Assembly (NCBI RefSeq): GCF_044810985.1
Contig: NZ_CP085242.1
Location: 1,984,001-2,048,000 of the forward strand
From: Marinospirillum sp031581385
Lineage (GTDB): Bacteria > Pseudomonadota > Gammaproteobacteria > Pseudomonadales > Halomonadaceae
DNA: 64,000 bases
Reading direction: 5' to 3'
Positions 43,022-52,789 of the stretch are shown one piece after another (the first letter of the stretch is position 1; the number at the start of each line of letters is the position of its first letter). The notes below the pieces were generated by a model that did no database searches, had not been told where the DNA came from, and saw nothing but the letters and a program-made list of their open reading frames with translations. The translations under genes were made by a program, and so were the position numbers.

Positions 43022-45964
43022 ATGCCCGCCACTTCCACAGCCCTTTCTTATATTCCCGGCCAGCGCTGGATCAGTGACGCCGAAATTGACCTGGGGCTGG
43101 GTACGGTTTTACAAAGCGACCGACGCAGTATCACCCTGTTGTTTCCCAGCCAGGGAGAAACCCGTGTTTACTCCACTTCTACCGCACCTCTGACACGGGT
43201 TATTTTCAGTGAAGGCGACACCCTGACCCACCAGGATGGCTGGACCATGAAGGTCGAGGACACTCAGGAAGTGGATGGCCTGTTGATCTACCTGGGTCAA
43301 AGTGAAGACGGGGAATTCCTGGAAATACCGGAAACCCAGCTCGACCCGGAAATTCGCTTTCAAGGCCCGCGTGAGCGCCTGCTGACCGGTCAGATTGACC
43401 GCAACAATGAATACACCCTGCGTGCCCTGAGCCGCCAGGCCCAGACCCAACTGGCCCAAGATCCCCTGCTGGGTCTGCGTGGCCCCCGCGTCGGCTTGGT
43501 GCCCCACCAGCTGTATATTGCCCATGAAGTCGGTCAACGTCTGGCACCCAGGGTTCTCCTGGCCGATGAGGTGGGTCTGGGAAAAACCATAGAAGCGGGG
43601 ATGATTCTGCACCAGCAGTTGATCACCGGGCGGGCTCAGCGTGCCCTGATCCTGGTGCCTTCCAGCCTCTGCCACCAGTGGCTGGTGGAGCTTCTGCGCC
43701 GCTTTGGTCTGCCTGTGACCCTGATGGACAAAAGCCGTACCGAAGCCAGCGACACCCCTTTTGCCGATGCCCAGTTGGCCCTGTGCAGTCTGGACTGGCT
43801 GGTGGAAGACGATCTGGCCTTCACCCAGGCCCAGGAAGAAAACTGGGATCTGCTGATTATTGATGAAGCCCACCACCTGAGTTGGTCACCCACCGAGGCC
43901 AGCCCCGAGTATCTGCGCGTCAAAGAGCTGTCCCAACAGATTCCCGGCCTGCTGCTGCTTACCGCCACCCCCGAACAATCCGGGGAAAGTGGCTTTTTTG
44001 CTCAACTGCAACTGCTCGACCCGGCCCGTTATCCCAGCCTGGAAGCCTTTCAGGCCGAGGAAGGCGGTTATCGCATCTGTGCAGAAGCCATCAGTCGGCT
44101 GGAACAGCAACTGCCTCTGGAAGACCAGGAACGGGAAGCTCTGCAAAGCCGCCTCAGCCATGACAGCCAGGCTTTACTGGAGCTTCTGGAACACCCGGAA
44201 AGCGATGATGAACAAAGAGACGAAGCCCGCCAGCAATTGATCAACCAACTGCTGGATCGCTATGGCACTGGCCGCGTGTTGTTTCGCAACCGTCGCGCCA
44301 GCGTACCCGGCTTTCCCGGTCGTGAAGCCCATCCGGTTGGCCTGGACTGCCCTTCCGCTTATCTGGAGTTGCTGGAACAATACACCCAGCCGCATCGCCA
44401 GATGATGGCCGAAGCCATGACCGGCACTGCCTGGCCTTTTGCTGCTCTTTATCCCGAACGTCTTTATGCCGCCGGTTCCCAGGATGAAGGCGACTGGTGG
44501 CAATTTGACCCACGGGTTGACTGGTTGCTGGAAAAGCTGGAAGAGCTGCAGGATGAAAAGGTGCTGCTAATCTGTGCCAAGGCCGAAACCGCCCTGGAAC
44601 TCAGCGAAGGCCTGCGCCGCCGTGCCGGTGTGCTGGCCGCCGTTTTTCATGAAGGCATGGATCTGTTTGACCGTGATCGGGCCGCGGCCTGGTTTGCTGA
44701 AGAGGAAGACGGTGCACCGCTGCTGATCTGTTCGGAAATTGGCAGTGAAGGCCGCAACTTTCAATTTGCCCATCATCTGGTGCTCTTTGACCTGCCTGCC
44801 CACCCTGACTTGCTGGAACAGCGTATCGGTCGTCTGGATCGCATCGGCCAGACCCAAACCATTCAACTTCATCTGCCTTACCTGGAAACCACGGCTCAGG
44901 AGGACTGGCTCACCTTCTGTCATGAAGGTCTGGATCAGTTGACCACCCCGCGCCCGGTGGGTGCCAGCCTCTGGACTGAGTTTCAGGAAGAAATCATCCA
45001 GCTGCTCAAGGGTGAACTGGCTGTGGACAGCCTGATCCCCCGAATCCAGGATGCGCGGGATGCTGCAGAAATTGAACTGGAAGCCGGTCGTCACCGCCTG
45101 CTGGAACTGGCTTCACATCGCCCGGAAGTCAGCGATCAACTGGTCGAACAACTGGCTGAAGCGGATCACGACAAACTGCTGCGCGAATTTCTGGAAGTCG
45201 CTCTGGATGTCTATCGCATCCAGAATGAAGACCTGGACGCCCACACCTGGTATCTGAAACCCGGCAAGGAATCCGATACCGCCATCTTCACGGATGTGCA
45301 CTTTGATATGGAAGAAGGCAACTCCGCCACCTTCCTGCGCGACAAGGCCATGGCCCGGGATGATCTGCATTTTCTGACCTGGGAACACCCCCTGACCCGC
45401 AACTGTCTGGAAGCGGCTACCAGCACAGTCAAAGGCAACACGACGGTCGCTCTGCTGAAAAATCCGGCTCTGCCTGCCGGAACCCTGCTGGTGGAAATCT
45501 TCTTCTGCCTGCAGCTACCCAGCCAGCATCCCAAACAGGTGGAACGTTATCTACCCCCCCAGAGCCTGCGTCTGTTACTCGATGCCCAGGGCAACAACCT
45601 GGCACCCAAGGTGGGCTTCAAGGGACTGTCCAAACAGCTGGTCAAAATGAAAAAAGGGCTGGCCCGGGATATTGTCAAACTGCGCCAGGATCAGCTGCGT
45701 AATCTTCTGGATCAGGCGGAATCCCAGGCCAGTGAACAACTGCCTTCCATGCTGGAAAAAGCCCAGCAATTGATGCGCAGCCAGCTTGACCCGGAAATCA
45801 GCCGTCTGGAAGCCCTGGCTGAACACAACCCGGCCGTCAGAGACACCGAGATCAACAGCCTTAAAGAACTGCGCCAGCAACTGGATGCCAGCCTCAATGA
45901 CGCCAGCCTGAAAATGGATGCAGTGCGTGTGGTTGTCGCGGCAGGCAAGGATGACGGCAGCTAA
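43022..45964 (+). CDS. rapA: RNA polymerase-associated ATPase RapA
   Basis: About 980 residues from the ATG at 43022; TTG one codon earlier is in frame. Tudor-like N-terminal domains (PGQRWISDAEIDLGLGTVLQ) are followed by Swi2/Snf2 helicase motifs: LLADEVGLGKTIEAGMIL, LLIIDEAHHLSW, LLLLTATP, and QRIGRLDRIGQTQTIQLHL. A long C-terminal domain is present. RapA recycles RNA polymerase after transcription. Length matches the E. coli protein (968). A terminator-like hairpin follows. Confidence 0.96.
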   Translation: MPATSTALSYIPGQRWISDAEIDLGLGTVLQSDRRSITLLFPSQGETRVYSTSTAPLTRVIFSEGDTLTHQDGWTMKVEDTQEVDGLLIYLGQSEDGEFLEIPETQLDPEIRFQGPRERLLTGQIDRNNEYTLRALSRQAQTQLAQDPLLGLRGPRVGLVPHQLYIAHEVGQRLAPRVLLADEVGLGKTIEAGMILHQQLITGRAQRALILVPSSLCHQWLVELLRRFGLPVTLMDKSRTEASDTPFADAQLALCSLDWLVEDDLAFTQAQEENWDLLIIDEAHHLSWSPTEASPEYLRVKELSQQIPGLLLLTATPEQSGESGFFAQLQLLDPARYPSLEAFQAEEGGYRICAEAISRLEQQLPLEDQEREALQSRLSHDSQALLELLEHPESDDEQRDEARQQLINQLLDRYGTGRVLFRNRRASVPGFPGREAHPVGLDCPSAYLELLEQYTQPHRQMMAEAMTGTAWPFAALYPERLYAAGSQDEGDWWQFDPRVDWLLEKLEELQDEKVLLICAKAETALELSEGLRRRAGVLAAVFHEGMDLFDRDRAAAWFAEEEDGAPLLICSEIGSEGRNFQFAHHLVLFDLPAHPDLLEQRIGRLDRIGQTQTIQLHLPYLETTAQEDWLTFCHEGLDQLTTPRPVGASLWTEFQEEIIQLLKGELAVDSLIPRIQDARDAAEIELEAGRHRLLELASHRPEVSDQLVEQLAEADHDKLLREFLEVALDVYRIQNEDLDAHTWYLKPGKESDTAIFTDVHFDMEEGNSATFLRDKAMARDDLHFLTWEHPLTRNCLEAATSTVKGNTTVALLKNPALPAGTLLVEIFFCLQLPSQHPKQVERYLPPQSLRLLLDAQGNNLAPKVGFKGLSKQLVKMKKGLARDIVKLRQDQLRNLLDQAESQASEQLPSMLEKAQQLMRSQLDPEISRLEALAEHNPAVRDTEINSLKELRQQLDASLNDASLKMDAVRVVVAAGKDDGS

Positions 45965-45970
45965 GAATTC

Positions 45971-45992
45971 GCCCGGCTCTTTTCAGCCGGGC
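45971..45992. terminator. Bidirectional terminator hairpin between rapA and the LLM gene
   Basis: Perfect 8-bp stem GCCCGGCT / AGCCGGGC with a 6-base loop, between convergent genes. On the plus strand a T-rich run (CTTTTTTT) follows about 20 bases later, so the fit to an intrinsic terminator is only moderate. Confidence 0.55.
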
Positions 45993-45997
45993 AGATT

Positions 45998-46996
45998 TCA
46001 GCTGTGCTTTTTTTCTTCCAATATTTCAGATGCCAGCTGGAAAGATTTCAAACGCGCGGGGTGGTCATAAATAGCACCGGTAATGATTAACTCATCAACC
46101 TGAGTGCGATTCAAAAACTGATCGATCCATTTTGACACTGACTCTTTGGAGCCCACGGCTGTTTCTGCAAGTGCATGATCGACTTGTAATCGCTCAAAAG
46201 GAGCAGCCAGGCTGGAAAGATCCTTCACTGGAGCTTTCATCTTGCCGGGTCGACCCTTATGAAGTGCTATAAACTGCTGCTGCACGGAAGTCATCAGATA
46301 ACGGCCTTCCTCATCGCTATCCGCCGCAAAAACATTGATGGCTGCAGCTGCATAGGGTTTGCTGAGCCAGCGCGAAGGCCGGAAATGTTCACGATAGGTC
46401 TGCAAAGCCTGCATCAACATCGAGGGTGCAAAATGCGAAGCAAAGGCATAGGGCAAACCCAGATGAGCGGCTAGCTGAGCTCCAAACAGGCTGGACCCCA
46501 GAATCCAGACAGGCACCCGCAGCCCTTCACCTGGAATGGCCAAAACCGCCTGGCCGGGCTGTTTGGGTTCAAAATAGTGCAGCAGCTCCTGCACTTCATT
46601 CGGAAAGTCATCGGCACCCGCCGTTTGCTTGCGGCGTAAGGCTCGCATCGTTACACCATCGGTTCCCGGCGCTCGACCCAGCCCCAGGTCAACCCGTCCG
46701 GGATAAAGAGAAGCCAGAGTACCAAACTGCTCGGCGATCACCAGCGGTGAATGGTTCGGCAACATCACCCCTCCAGAAGCGATGCGCAGCTTACTGGTTG
46801 CTTCGGCAATATAGCCCAGGGCCACTGCGGTGGCCGCACTGGCGATGCCTTCCATGCTGTGATGTTCTGCCATCCAGAAACGGTAATAACCCCATTGTTC
46901 GGCATGCACTGCCAGGTCACGAGAATTAAGTAGTGCCTGACGGGCATCGCTGCCTTCAGTGATGGGCGCCAGATCAAGCAGGGAATAGGCTTGCAT
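45998..46996 (-). CDS. Luciferase-like monooxygenase (LLM class flavin-dependent oxidoreductase)
   Basis: 332 residues of the bacterial luciferase superfamily, YhbW-like group. WMAEHHSMEGIASAATAVAL, IRIASGGVMLPNHSPLVIAE (as KLRIASGGVMLPNH here) and RVDLGLGRAPGTDGVTMRAL are family landmarks; F420/FMN binding is expected. Substrate unknown. RBS GAGGAG sits 6 bases upstream. It is a single gene between rapA and the liv operon. Confidence 0.9.
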   Translation of the reverse strand: MQAYSLLDLAPITEGSDARQALLNSRDLAVHAEQWGYYRFWMAEHHSMEGIASAATAVALGYIAEATSKLRIASGGVMLPNHSPLVIAEQFGTLASLYPGRVDLGLGRAPGTDGVTMRALRRKQTAGADDFPNEVQELLHYFEPKQPGQAVLAIPGEGLRVPVWILGSSLFGAQLAAHLGLPYAFASHFAPSMLMQALQTYREHFRPSRWLSKPYAAAAINVFAADSDEEGRYLMTSVQQQFIALHKGRPGKMKAPVKDLSSLAAPFERLQVDHALAETAVGSKESVSKWIDQFLNRTQVDELIITGAIYDHPARLKSFQLASEILEEKKHS

Positions 46997-47046
46997 TTCA
47001 ACTCCTCAGACCAGAATAGACTTAACAGTCTAGCCTACCCTGCATT

Positions 47047-47105
47047 AAAAAACCGCCTCTTGGAAGGCCCGGTTAACAAAATTAACACGGCTCCCAAGCA
47101 GGCGG
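47047..47105 (-). terminator. Terminator of the liv operon (minus strand)
   Basis: Long imperfect hairpin: on the minus strand CCGCCTGCTTGG pairs with CCAAGAGGCGG (one bulge), with an inner GTTAA-type stem, followed by TTTTTTAA. It lies about 30 bases after the livF-like stop, ending the five-gene transporter operon. Confidence 0.8.
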
Positions 47106-47133
47106 CGAAAATATTTCAGGCTTTTGGAGTGAC

Positions 47134-48498
47134 TTACATTCCCAGATAGGCCTCACGCACCTTGTCATTGCTCAGCAGTTCCTTGCCGGTTCCCTCAACC
47201 ACGACCTTGCCGGTTTCCAGCACATAGCCGCGATCCGCCAGGGCCAGAGCCTGAGAGGCATTCTGTTCAACCAGAAAGACGGTGATGCCTTCTTTTTTCA
47301 GATCCTTGATGGTGTTGAAGATCTCTTCCACGATCAGAGGGGCCAGGCCCATGCTGGGTTCATCCAGCAGCAGCAGCTTGGGTCGGGCCATCAGGGCACG
47401 GCCCATGGCCAGCATCTGCTGTTGACCACCGGAAAGCTCACCCGCCAGGTTGTAGCGTTTCTGACGCAGGATCGGGAATTTGCTGTAGATTTTTTCCATA
47501 TCTTCGGGAATTTCCGAGGAGTTACCCCGACTGTAAGCCCCCAGCAACAGGTTGTCCTGAACACTCATGTCCTTGAACACCTGGCGACCTTCGGGAACCT
47601 GAACAATGCCCTGGGCCACTCTTTTGTCACTGGAAACCTTGCCCAGATCCTGACCCTTGTAGATCATCTGGCCTTTGTCGAGGGGTTGCAGCCCGGAAAT
47701 GGCCATCAGCAGGGTGGATTTACCCGCTCCATTGGCCCCGACCAGAGACACGATCTCGCCACTGTTGATGCTGATATCAACATCATGCAGTACTTCAATC
47801 TGACCGTAAGAAGTCACTGCACCCTTGATGGACAACATCTCCTGATGATCATGGTAAGCAGTCACTCGCGATGCGTGAACCACACCCAGACCGCCCAGGT
47901 GCTCAGGGGTCATGTTGATGATTTTATGGCGCAACTCGCGGAATTCCTCCCGCACCCGTTCGCCAAACAACGGGTCCTGGGTCTGATCCCGGGCATCGGC
48001 AATCATCTCCCAGTCTTCCTGGGAGAGACTTTCGCGGGCTCGGGGAACCACCACACCTTCTTCTTTTTTGATGTGCTTGCGCAGCGCCTGGGTAAAGCGA
48101 GTTAAAGCATGACTGAAGGCTTCACGACCGTCCGGCCAGTTGCTCATGCAGTTTTGCAGCAGATCCCGCAACTCCTGCAGACGTTCGTGACCGACACGGT
48201 AGCCTTTTTCCAGCTTGCCCAGCAGTTCACTGGTGTCCGGTGCCTTTTCGCGCAGCCGCTTGTAGAGCATGATTTCTGTTGGCTGGCTATGCACCCGCTT
48301 GGAGAAGTGCTCGATATAATCAAAAATCGTATTAAACAGCAGCTCATCCGGCTGGTTGGCGTTGATGTTCATATCCTGCTGAAGCTGATCCAGCAGATCA
48401 ATAATCCGCCACAGACCCTGGTGTTCCTGAACGATGGTGCGTATGACCTGATCACTGCGCGACCGGGCAGGAGCTGCCTGTTGTTCTTCTTGCGTCAT
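47134..48498 (-). CDS. Fusion: N-terminal hemerythrin-like domain + LivF-type ABC ATPase
   Basis: 454 residues. Residues about 17-165 form a hemerythrin/HHE-like four-helix domain: His26 (VQEHQGLW), His70 and Glu75 (RVHSQPTEIML), His142 and Glu146 (HIKKEEGVVVP); the usual third-helix His (EHxxG) is Tyr100 (GYRVGHE). From about residue 221 it is a complete LivF: Walker A GANGAGKS, LSGGQQQM signature, and LLLLDEPSMGLAPLIVEEIF. LivF alone is about 233 residues, so the N-terminal half is extra. It is last in the liv operon, 17 bases after livG. The metal domain might let iron, oxygen or redox state tune transport; that is inference. Confidence 0.88.
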   Translation of the reverse strand: MTQEEQQAAPARSRSDQVIRTIVQEHQGLWRIIDLLDQLQQDMNINANQPDELLFNTIFDYIEHFSKRVHSQPTEIMLYKRLREKAPDTSELLGKLEKGYRVGHERLQELRDLLQNCMSNWPDGREAFSHALTRFTQALRKHIKKEEGVVVPRARESLSQEDWEMIADARDQTQDPLFGERVREEFRELRHKIINMTPEHLGGLGVVHASRVTAYHDHQEMLSIKGAVTSYGQIEVLHDVDISINSGEIVSLVGANGAGKSTLLMAISGLQPLDKGQMIYKGQDLGKVSSDKRVAQGIVQVPEGRQVFKDMSVQDNLLLGAYSRGNSSEIPEDMEKIYSKFPILRQKRYNLAGELSGGQQQMLAMGRALMARPKLLLLDEPSMGLAPLIVEEIFNTIKDLKKEGITVFLVEQNASQALALADRGYVLETGKVVVEGTGKELLSNDKVREAYLGM

Positions 48499-48515
48499 AA
48501 ACCTTGCCTCCGCAC

Positions 48516-49274
48516 TCAGCCGCCCAGATAGGCAGCAATAACATCGGGATTGTTACGAATTTCTTCGGGTGTGCCTTCAGCCAGTTTGCGGCCGTAATTG
48601 ATCACCAGAACCCGGTCAGAAATCCCCATGACCATTTTCATATCATGCTCGACCAGAACCACGGTAATGCCCTGGGCAGCAATCTTCTGAAGCAATTCTT
48701 CCAGTTCTGCCGACTCCACTGCATTCAAACCGGCAGCCGGTTCATCCAGCAAAACCACCTTAGGCTTGGCGGCCAGAGCACGGGCAATTTCCAGACGTTT
48801 CAAGGCCCCGTAGGACATGGCACTGGCTTCGGTTTCGATGTAATCACCGCAACCGACAAACTTCATCAGTTCCACGGCATGATCACGGCAATCCTCTTCA
48901 TCCTTGAGCAGTGCAGGCAGGCGAAACAGGGTGGTGAAGAGATTGCTCTTCAGCTGCAGGTGACGCCCCAGCATGACATTTTCCAGAGCGGTCATGTTCA
49001 TGCATATCTGCATCTGCTGGAAGGTACGGCACATACCCAGCTCGGCCAGTTTGTTGGGTGGCATCCCGGTGACATCTCGGCCGCCCAGCTTGATTTCACC
49101 CTTTGTGGGGGTGTAAAGGCCGGTAATCAGGTTAAACAGGGTGGTTTTACCGGCACCATTGGGGCCAATCACCGAATACACCTGACCTGCATCCACGGAA
49201 AAGCTCAGGCCTTCAATGGCATGAACCCCGCCAAAGGCTTTATCCAGGCCTTTGACTTCGATTAACGCACTCAT
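48516..49274 (-). CDS. livG: Branched-chain amino-acid-type ABC transporter ATPase LivG
   Basis: 252 residues. Walker A GPNGAGKTTL, RTFQQMQICMNMTALENVML typical of the LivG insert, MSYGALKRLEIARAL signature region, and LLDEPAAGLNAVESAEL Walker B. It pairs with the hemerythrin-LivF ATPase to energise LivHM. Its ATG overlaps the livM stop (ATGA). Confidence 0.95.
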   Translation of the reverse strand: MSALIEVKGLDKAFGGVHAIEGLSFSVDAGQVYSVIGPNGAGKTTLFNLITGLYTPTKGEIKLGGRDVTGMPPNKLAELGMCRTFQQMQICMNMTALENVMLGRHLQLKSNLFTTLFRLPALLKDEEDCRDHAVELMKFVGCGDYIETEASAMSYGALKRLEIARALAAKPKVVLLDEPAAGLNAVESAELEELLQKIAAQGITVVLVEHDMKMVMGISDRVLVINYGRKLAEGTPEEIRNNPDVIAAYLGG

Positions 49275-50278
49275 GCCTGGTCCCCCTTTTTCTTGCTCAG
49301 CCTGCTGCGAATAAAACGCTGAGTGGTCGGCAGCAAGCCCTTGGGCATAAAGATCATGGTCAGCATCAGAATCAGACCAAACATCATCATTTCGTATTCA
49401 TGGAAGTCCGCCAGCATTTGCGGCAGCAAGGTCAGTAACACAGCACCCAGAATCACACCGAAGATAGAGCCCATGCCACCCAGCACCACCATGGTGACGA
49501 GGATGATGGATTCCATGAAGCCAGCCAGGTCGGGGGTGATAAAACCCTGAAAATGCGCATAGAGACTGCCCATGAGGCTGGCATAAATCGCCGAAATCAC
49601 AAACACCAGATTCTTGAACCTGGCAGTATCCACACCCACCACGCTGGCCGCCACTTCCGAACCATGCACCGAACGCAGTGCACGACCGATGGGCGAATCA
49701 ATCAGGTTCTGGGCCAGCCAGACACCCAGAATCAGCAGCACACCCGCCAGCCAGTACCAGGCCAGGGAACCACTGATGGTCATGCCCAGAAAGGAATAGC
49801 TGCTGAAGGTACTCAGTTCCCAGCCGAAGATGCTCAATGAAGGTACGGGCATGCCATCCGGGCCACCGGTCAGCCAGCCTTCATTGTTAATGATGATGGC
49901 AATAATAAAGCCCAGAGCCAGGGTTGCCATGGACAGGTAATAGCCTTTCAGCCTAAGAATCGGACGCCCGACAATATAAGCCAGCAAACCCACCAGGAGC
50001 GCACCCAACAAAAGCGTGATAAAAGGCGGCCAGCCATAGGTGCCGGTCATGATGGCGCTGAAGTAGGCACCAATGCCAAAGAAACCGGCATGCCCCAGAC
50101 TGATCTGTCCGGCAAAACCCACCAGCAGGTTCAGCCCAACCACCGTCGTGGCATAAATGGCAATCTGGGTCGCCATGTCATAATGAAAGGGGTTATCGAA
50201 AAAAACAGGCAATATAAAAATGATAATGGCCAGTAGCAGCAAGCCACTCAAACGGTTATGCAGCATAGACTTCAGCAT
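49271..50278 (-). CDS. livM: Branched-chain-type ABC transporter permease LivM
   Basis: 335 residues with about ten membrane helices. The LivM signature GFAGQISLGHAGFFGIGAY is at residues 55-75, and GGMGSIFGVILGAVLLTLLP (EAA-like loop) is near residue 270. A charged cytoplasmic C-terminus ends in SRLSKKKGDQA. Its ATG overlaps the livH stop by one base. It forms the channel with LivH. Confidence 0.95.
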   Translation of the reverse strand: MLKSMLHNRLSGLLLLAIIIFILPVFFDNPFHYDMATQIAIYATTVVGLNLLVGFAGQISLGHAGFFGIGAYFSAIMTGTYGWPPFITLLLGALLVGLLAYIVGRPILRLKGYYLSMATLALGFIIAIIINNEGWLTGGPDGMPVPSLSIFGWELSTFSSYSFLGMTISGSLAWYWLAGVLLILGVWLAQNLIDSPIGRALRSVHGSEVAASVVGVDTARFKNLVFVISAIYASLMGSLYAHFQGFITPDLAGFMESIILVTMVVLGGMGSIFGVILGAVLLTLLPQMLADFHEYEMMMFGLILMLTMIFMPKGLLPTTQRFIRSRLSKKKGDQA

Positions 50279-51153
50279 TACACACGCTCCACAACGCGAG
50301 CACCCATCAGACCTCTGGGCATAAAGAAAAGCACCAGAATGATCATGCCGAAGGCCACAGCGTCTTTGTAATCAGAAGAAATATACCCGGCGGTCATGGC
50401 TTCCACGACACCCAGCAACAAGCCACCGACAATGGCTCCCATGCCACTGCCCAGGCCGCCCAAGGAGGCAGCAACAAAGCCCTTGAGACCCAGAATGATG
50501 CCGATGTCATAAGAAGTGAAAGTGATGGGGGCCACAATAATGCCGGCAATCGAACCCAGTACGGCTGACAGCAGGAAAGCCAGCATCAGCACCATTTCTG
50601 TTCTGATACCCACCAGACGGGCTGCAACCTTATTCATGGAAGTCGCCAGAATCGCCTTACCGATCATGGTACGGGTAAAGAAGAGCACCAGGGCAACCAC
50701 CAGGACTGCGGCCACACCCAGAACCCAGAACGTCTGGGTACTGACCACGGCACCACCGATATTCACCGGCTCGTTACCGCTGAAATTGGGCATGGAGTGA
50801 TAACCACGGCCCCAGACCAGTTGCGCGATACCGCGAATAAAAATGGCAGCCCCGATAGTGATGATAATCAGGGTCACCGGATCAGCCTGCTTGGCCGGGG
50901 CAATCGCAAAACGCTGCAGGGCAATACCCATGACAGCAGCCAGCAAGATGGCGCCGAGCATGGCAACCGGTAACGGAAATCCTAGTCCTATCAGGGAAAC
51001 AGTAGCCATACCACCGATCATCAAGAACTCACCCTGAGCAAAATTAATGACATGGCTGGCGTTATAGATCAGGGTAAAACCCAAGGCTATCAGAGCGTAG
51101 GTCGCACCGATGGTAATACCTGTAAACAGGTACTGTAAAAATTCTGCAAACAT
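50278..51153 (-). CDS. livH: Branched-chain-type ABC transporter permease LivH
   Basis: 291 residues from the ATG at 51153; an in-frame codon at 51204 adds an unlikely hydrophilic lead. GITIGATYALIALGFTLIYN and VINFAQGEFLMIGG are the LivH N-terminal signature, and GLGSGMGAIVGGLLLGVVEA is the loop near the C-terminus. Eight or so membrane helices. It is 82 bases downstream of the binding-protein gene, the usual space for a partial terminator that boosts binding protein. Confidence 0.95.
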   Translation of the reverse strand: MFAEFLQYLFTGITIGATYALIALGFTLIYNASHVINFAQGEFLMIGGMATVSLIGLGFPLPVAMLGAILLAAVMGIALQRFAIAPAKQADPVTLIIITIGAAIFIRGIAQLVWGRGYHSMPNFSGNEPVNIGGAVVSTQTFWVLGVAAVLVVALVLFFTRTMIGKAILATSMNKVAARLVGIRTEMVLMLAFLLSAVLGSIAGIIVAPITFTSYDIGIILGLKGFVAASLGGLGSGMGAIVGGLLLGVVEAMTAGYISSDYKDAVAFGMIILVLFFMPRGLMGARVVERV

Positions 51154-51235
51154 GGTTAAAGTCCCGTCAGGCAAGGGCCAGGAGCAGGTGCCTGTTAAAG
51201 ACACCTGTCCAGAACCAAAAGGAAGGGGTTAGGAT

Positions 51236-52390
51236 TTATTCAATCAGCTTCCAGTCACCGTCAACCACTTCCAGAATACGGAAGGAATCCGCATTCAAGC
51301 CGTTATGATCTTCGGGTGACATATTGTAAGTACCGGTGACGCCCACGTGGCCCTGAATGCTTTCCAGTGCCTTACGAACCGCTTCACGGTCTGTAGAACC
51401 GGCTTTTTCAAGCGCAGCAACAGCCAGCTGCAAGCCATCGTAAGCATAGGCACCAAAGGTGGAAACCGACTCATCCCAGCGAGCTTCATAGGCTTCTTTG
51501 TAAGCTTGAACCACAGGTTTCTGGGGATCATCTTCGGGCAGCGAATCAGGCACCAACAGTGGCGAGGCAGGCAGACGCAGGCCTTCAGCAGAATCACCGG
51601 CCAGATCCAGGAAGCTGTTGGAAGCGACACCGTGAGACTGGTAGAAAGGACGATCAATACCCAGCTGGGCATAGTTGCGCGTCACGATGGCAGGACTTTG
51701 TCCGAAACCAAAGTTGAACACGGCCTCGACTTCGGAGTTGTTACGGATACCGGTCAACTGGGCGGTCATATCGGTATCGGATGGGCTGTAGGTGACATCT
51801 TCCAGCACTTCGATGCCCATACCTTCGGCCATTTCCAGAGTCTGCTCACGACCGGAGCGACCAAAACCGCCGGTACCGGAAATCAAGCCGATTTTGCTGA
51901 TGCCGCGCTCTTTCATATCCATCATGACACGTTCAGCAGCCATGCGGTCAGACTGAGGCACCTTGAAAACCCATTTTTTGACCGGGTCAGCGATAACCAC
52001 TGCACCAGCCAGTGACAGGAAAGGCGTTTGCGACTGCTCAATCAGTGGAACCGCTGCCATGGTTGCACCCGTGGTACTGCCACCGACGATGATATCCACA
52101 CGGTCAGAGCGGACCAGACGACTGGCATAGTTGCGAGCAGAGGAAGCACTGCCTTCATCATCATAATGAATCAGTTCCAGCTGACGCCCCAGAACACCGC
52201 CATCTTCGTTGATTTTATCAACGTACATGCGCAATGTTTTCAGCTCGGGATCACCCAGAAAGGAGGCCGGGCCTGTAACGGAAAGGAAAGAACCGATTTT
52301 AATGGTTTCCGCAGCCTGGGCACCGGTGAAAATACCCGCTGCCAGAGTTACGGCCAGTAAGCCTGTACGGCGCAAGAGTTTTTTACTCAT
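51236..52390 (-). CDS. Periplasmic substrate-binding protein of the Liv-type ABC transporter
   Basis: 384 residues from the ATG at 52390 (GGAG upstream); upstream in-frame codons have no signal sequence. Signal peptide GLLAVTLAAGIFTGAQA. The Peripla_BP_6 fold is shown by IKIGSFLSVTGPASFLGDPE, DRVDIIVGGSTTGATMAAVP, and GLISGTGGFGRSGREQTLEM. Ligand may be branched-chain amino acids or, given the adjacent paaX, an aromatic acid; sequence alone does not decide. It is first in the operon, with the promoter in the divergent gap toward paaX. Confidence 0.92.
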   Translation of the reverse strand: MSKKLLRRTGLLAVTLAAGIFTGAQAAETIKIGSFLSVTGPASFLGDPELKTLRMYVDKINEDGGVLGRQLELIHYDDEGSASSARNYASRLVRSDRVDIIVGGSTTGATMAAVPLIEQSQTPFLSLAGAVVIADPVKKWVFKVPQSDRMAAERVMMDMKERGISKIGLISGTGGFGRSGREQTLEMAEGMGIEVLEDVTYSPSDTDMTAQLTGIRNNSEVEAVFNFGFGQSPAIVTRNYAQLGIDRPFYQSHGVASNSFLDLAGDSAEGLRLPASPLLVPDSLPEDDPQKPVVQAYKEAYEARWDESVSTFGAYAYDGLQLAVAALEKAGSTDREAVRKALESIQGHVGVTGTYNMSPEDHNGLNADSFRILEVVDGDWKLIE

Positions 52391-52789
52391 TGTTTTTGTA
52401 CTCCAAGGTTGGGGCAGTGGCTGCCCTCGTTTATTGTTGTTGCAAAAAAAGCAAAACAGATCTGCATACCTGTTACGCAAAACCTGTATCACTTAGGCTA
52501 TCAGTATAGCTGAGCTTCTGAACATGAAAAGCCCGAACTGTCAACTGGAAGCCAGGGACTCCCGACTCGATTCGCCATCAAAAGTGACACATTTGATGAG
52601 CTAGATCAAAAACTATTGTATCATAACCTTGATGTCAACCTGTTTCCTTGCTCAGCTTGGCGAAAAAAACAACAACAACTGAGGCGATTAAGCACAAAAC
52701 CCTTGATCCAAAGGGCTTTACCTGAGGGTTTACAACCGGATAATAGCCCTTCGTGTTTTTTCACCTCACCCAACACTGAATCCAATTCT
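52391..52789. promoter_or_regulatory. Divergent control region between the liv operon and paaX
   Basis: About 400 bases without a convincing gene. It contains a dyad TTTGAT-N7-ATCAAA (52592-52610) followed by an AT-rich TATTGTATCATAAC stretch that could be a paaX promoter, and two direct ACCTGT copies near 52480. The frame of paaX is open back to 52616, so a longer PaaX cannot be excluded, but that extension has no family similarity that I recognise. Confidence 0.35.

Noticed and set aside
43019..45964. RapA region as a defence helicase
   Set aside because: Full-length Tudor-like plus Snf2 layout and C-terminal domain match housekeeping RapA; no nuclease or methylase neighbours.
52593..52609. 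TTGAT-N7-ATCAA as an FNR box
   Set aside because: Spacing is 7, not the 4 required for FNR; kept only as an unspecified dyad.
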